A stretch of DNA of 64,000 nt from Certhia americana (Eukaryota > Chordata > Aves > Passeriformes > Certhiidae): positions 744,001-808,000 of the forward strand of contig JAGMWU010000035.1 of the NCBI GenBank assembly GCA_018697195.1. Reading direction: 5' to 3'. The translations under genes were made by a program, and so were the position numbers. This document shows, piece by piece, positions 59,781 through 64,000 of this stretch (positions are counted from its first letter, which is position 1; each line of letters opens with the position of its first letter). Below the pieces are notes generated by a model, which saw only the letters and a list, made by a program, of their open reading frames with translations, searched no databases and was not told the origin of the DNA.

Positions 59781-62700
59781 TATGTGTAGAAATTCCATTT
59801 GCTTACTAAAATTTGAACAGGACTCATTGCAATGCAATGGCATTTTGTCTTCCTCTCTTATGCTTAACTGGACCTCTTTATCACTTCCATCACAAAACAT
59901 TTGGAACTTTAATTTTTGGGATATGGACCTTTCTTCTAGATTTACTAATTAGAGCCCACAATGCTGGCCTTGACACATTTCATAAACATTTTTTATGTTC
60001 TGTTTCTATTAGCTCTCTTTTCTCCTAACTGTCTCCTCACCATTTCCTTTGAGAGGCATCAAGATTGCTCCTCTGCCCTATTTCAAGGCCTGAATAATTC
60101 TACAAAATTAATGCATGATGTCAAGTATGGGTAGAAATAAGCCATTATGTCCCTCATCACTATATTAGTCATTGATTTATTCAGCTCACTCTCAACCTTC
60201 ATACAAATATATCACATCTTATAAAATTTCTGTCTGTTGCTATTTTTAGTGGATAAACATAAGCCAACAAAATAAACATTTCCATTCCATAGTATGAGAT
60301 AGAATGGAGGAAAATATATTTGGTTCCTCCTATTAATTTCAGTTGTTCATGTTTGGGTTTTTTTCAGTGTTTGTGTCTACCCTTTGCCTGTGTAGACATA
60401 TTTCTATAAATTCCAGAACAAGTCAGTTTTATTCTCTGCAGTGCAACACCAAGTGAAAGCATCAGCCCCTACACTGACAAGTCAGTGAGTAATTTTCTTC
60501 TCTCTCAGCCTGCAAAATATTCAGAAGTATGTATGTATATATGTGCATTTTTTTTTTTTTTTGCTACAATATATTTTTTCAGGGAATGTGAAATTTCTAT
60601 AATTTGTAGCAATGGGCACAGTAAAACAAGAGTACAGATGATTACAGTTTGCACAAAGTGAATGGAAGTTTGTTTTCCCATAATGCAGCAGGTAAGGAAA
60701 ACATGTAAAACCTCTTTGTTGAAAAGGGTTTCTACATCTTTTACAAAAAGCACTTGTTTCATAGATTTTCTTACTTCCAGTAAAAAAAAATCAGGCCCAA
60801 GAAGGGTGTATTGAATACAAAATAGAAATAAAACTCTTTACTGTAAAGAAAACAGTAGGGGGGTCGAAGTAGAATGTTCAAAGACACTGGTCAGGCTGCT
60901 TTTGTACAATCCACTCCTGCTTCAGCATTTACTGCCATGCCTCATTTCCTCTCTCAAAGCTGAATTGTCTGCTGCAATCATTGGAAGGGATTTTTTTTCT
61001 CTTTGATTTGAAATTTTTAAGTCAATGCTTAATAAACTGGTGAATGACTTGCAAGGACCATGTGATGAGAATGAGCTTCCTTAGGAGCGTCTGACATTGA
61101 AGTATCTGCCATGCAACCTGGAGTTATTTGTCTGTTTAGGAGACTGCTTACTGCCTCTTATAGTAAAAGTCCAAAACAGAAAATAACTCACTGGAATTCT
61201 GGTGTTGCTATAAATAGAGAAGTTCTTTTTGAGCACAAAAATTATGAGTTCAGCTGGGTTTTTTTTCGCATAAGAATCCAGATTAAAATAGTTTCTGAAG
61301 TAAATCTAAACTGTTTCATTTTAAAATCAGATCGAAAACCTCAACATCTTGCATGACTTAAGTGCTTTCTTGTTTCATTTGGGTTCAACATACCACAAGA
61401 GTCAGACACTTTTGTGTTCATGTTTCAGTGAACACAGTACTCAGGATAAATCAGTATTTACACATGAAGTGTCTTCACATTTAATATTAAAAAGCAGCTA
61501 CTTCTGGGCTTAATCATGGTTGCTGGTTATCAGTGCAGAGCAAAACCGTGGGACAGCTAGGAGAGAAGTGAGGTTCAGCTCAATGGAATACAGTTACCCA
61601 GGCCAGATATTCCCTATTCATCTTCCATTTCAATCACAGAGTGCTACAAGACGTCTGTTTTCCTGCTGTGGAACCAGCTGGATCCAGCTTACATACATGG
61701 AATCCACTGGACTAGGACACCAGGGATACAGTGCCCAGCTCAATCATACAATGGTATTTGCCATAAGGAAATTAAAACTCATCAGAGAGAGAAATGCAGT
61801 TTTCTCAACCATCTCTCTAGGGCACGTAGGAACCATTGCAAATCATCCCATCATGTTTTCTCTGACCAATATGGACTTGACTCAATGCTGCTATTGTGAA
61901 TATACAAGAAGATACACATTTTATGAAGCAAAACAGCACACACCTAATGAGATATTTCACAACAACCAAACAACCCACTGCATACTGTTCTACGAGCTAA
62001 AAATGATCACATTTCTAAGTTCAATAATTTTTTTTCAAATTGTGCAATAACACAGAAGTAGATTTAATTTCCAAATGAAGTCGCTTATTAGAACAGCTGG
62101 TTTCACACACAAAAGCTGTGAGTGAATATTAGCTTTGAATGCTACTTTTTCCAGTGCTTTGAGATTCATGACTAATGTATGAATTGTAGAGAGGATGTTT
62201 TATAGATTTTATTTAGCCTAATGTATAAATTTGTGATTTATTCTTAAGTTCACTACTGGTAAACATCCATTTGCCATCTTTGAGAACAAATGTTTCAAGT
62301 ATCAGAAAACTAGCTGTAATTTTAGCTGTATGATACACAGCTAAGCCTGATACACCAAAAATACAAATATTGAACTACTGTTAAAATTCCCTGTATTACA
62401 GATAAGTAACGTGGTGTGCTTTTCTATTTATATGATATATTCTGATCATTGGAAACTTAAATATATACATTTCAGTCATTTTTTTCATTCCACGTTCTCT
62501 TTATTGTAACTCTACTTCTGACTGAGAAAGAATTTTTGAAGCCAGCAGCACTAAAATCCATGCAGCTACTGAAAATATTCTCCTCTCTCCAGCTGCAAGG
62601 CTTGCTGCTTAATTCCAGAGAATTAATAAATCATGTAAAAGGGACAGTTAAGGAACAACTCGACAGCTTAGGAAGCACTGTCAGCCCCTCTGCCCATGGG

Positions 62701-64000
62701 TTCCCTATTGATGTCTACTCCAGTGGTGCAGCTCAGGGCTCTCACCAGATGTGATCAAGCCAGATTTCCCACTCGGGGCAGTGGGGACACAGAGAGTCCA
62801 TTCATTCCTCTGCACCGTGCATGGGCAGCTCCCACCCCCCCAGGCAGATCCCCAGGCAGCTCAGAGCCCCATCTGGTAGCCATTCAGGTCTTGTGAACCC
62901 AAATATTATTTGAAACGACCTCTTTCTTCTTTCACTAGGCCCCATTGTTATGATGAGACATCACGGCTGATGTGAAGCCCAGAACTTATTTCGTGTTACA
63001 GCATTAGTAGCAAAAAGTATTATGAACTTTTTCCAGCCTGCTCAGAAGCTCGGAGGATGCTTGAATGTGGAAACTGCCAAATTTCATCAAAAGTTTAGAT
63101 AAGTAGATAGATTTAAGTATCTGTAATATAATTTATTTCAAAAACATCTAGGAAAGGAACTAGATAATTATTACCCACTTTGATTTCCATCATTGAACAT
63201 AGCTGGCACTGAAAGGCATCTAAATTGTGGTTCTAGCCTGGTGTTTGATGGGTTATACCAGAACAGGAACAGAAGAAATATTTTCATCCCTGGGCAGCAG
63301 TATCTTCCACCTCTCATTTTACAAGTTGGCACTGTATTAAAGAGTACAATAAATGGGAGGAACTAAGCAGATTTTCCAGGTAGTTCTTTGACTATCACTG
63401 CCTGTAAATTACAGTACATTATGTAGTATTTAAACTACCTTACGTAATACCAAGTTCCCCCAAATTTTAATCAATTTGTCGATGAGATTGCTGTAGAAAT
63501 AGATCTGAAAACAGGAAGAAGCATGATATAATCAGAAGAGAAATGAGTCATATTTGCTGCCCTGAGGTCTAGGCTGGCCTATTGACACCATACACTCAAA
63601 GATGTTAATTAGCTGGTAAATTGTAAAATGCATCTCTTGATATATGTGGAGTCTTCAGCTGTGCACAAAAAAAAAGGATTACATCAGCCTGATTTGGTTA
63701 TGAAATCAAAGGGTAGGATTTTTAAGTAAGAATTTTAACTAAATGTTAACTAGAATGACTTGGATTTAAAAAACAAGACTTTGTAAATACAGAGAGTAGG
63801 CTTACATGGAGCCTGAGAAATTATAGTAGTCTTACGTGGAGCCTGAGAAACAAATGCCTTCTTTAAAAAAAATAGTGAAGGGAGGATCAGAAATTAAGGT
63901 TTACCAATTCAGAATTTATCTGCCTTAGATTTTGCATCTAAACACAGGAAAATCTTCATCTCTCCAAGTCCACTACAGGTAATATTAGTCTCCTTACAGA
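59781..64000. other. AT-rich intergenic DNA at the right edge
   Basis: No exon, CR1 or LTR recognised. The longest open frame (61520-62050, 176 codons) shows no known motif. A 30-base direct repeat lies at 63796-63855. SMAD1 coding exons, expected somewhere to the right by synteny, are not present. Confidence 0.55.
63796..63855. repeat. 30-base direct tandem duplication
   Basis: Copies start at 63796 and 63826 and share TTAC.TGGAGCCTGAGAAA. It is a local two-copy duplication with three or four differences. Confidence 0.75.

Noticed and set aside
45000..64000. Search for SMAD1 coding exons expected by synteny
   Set aside because: No MH1 or MH2 domain sequence can be read in any frame, so the gene must begin beyond the window or use only unseen non-coding exons.

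Overview
This is vertebrate, almost certainly avian, nuclear DNA. The genes have many short GT-AG exons. The interspersed repeats are CR1 LINE fragments with the bird-type ATTCTATGATTCTATG 3' end and avian-type retroviral LTRs. From memory the LTR types resemble those of songbirds, but I cannot name the species.

Two genes are complete in their coding parts and face each other. ABCE1 (1422-12570, + strand, 17 coding exons) encodes the 599-residue ribosome-recycling ATPase. Its first non-coding exon and promoter lie left of the window. OTUD4 (39167-15661, - strand, 21 coding exons) encodes a 1,133-residue OTU-family deubiquitinase. I rebuilt both by following reading frame and splice sites exon by exon. 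Every junction keeps frame, and the lengths fit the human orthologues as I remember them (599 and about 1,114 residues). The stop codons are 3.1 kb apart, and that interval holds both 3' UTRs. In mammals the same pair is flanked by ANAPC10 beyond ABCE1 and SMAD1 beyond OTUD4. Neither is visible here.

Layout: 1-650, antisense CR1. 1335-13050, ABCE1 with an intronic LTR (11241-11903). 13050-14250, nothing recognisable. 14250-39500, OTUD4 with its CpG-island promoter. 39858-40408, sense CR1. 42150-42959, a second, unassigned CpG island ending at a 10-N assembly gap and a 28-29 bp minisatellite (42970-43260). 43545-45372, three CR1 pieces. 45400-64000, AT-rich intergenic DNA with no recognised protein-coding exon, a nested LTR cluster (about 56269-58114) and one more CR1 (59310-59780).

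The two genes share translation and ubiquitin themes only loosely: ABCE1 splits terminated ribosomes, and OTUD4 removes ubiquitin chains and binds RNA. Nothing suggests co-regulation beyond convergent 3' ends. I found no new multi-gene system. The most useful extra observations are a 3-codon upstream ORF in the ABCE1 leader, a frame-preserving echo of an ABCE1 exon inside the following intron, an inverted LTR nested in an older LTR with target-site repeats and a tRNA-Gly-type primer site, and a gap-flanked minisatellite in a CpG island.
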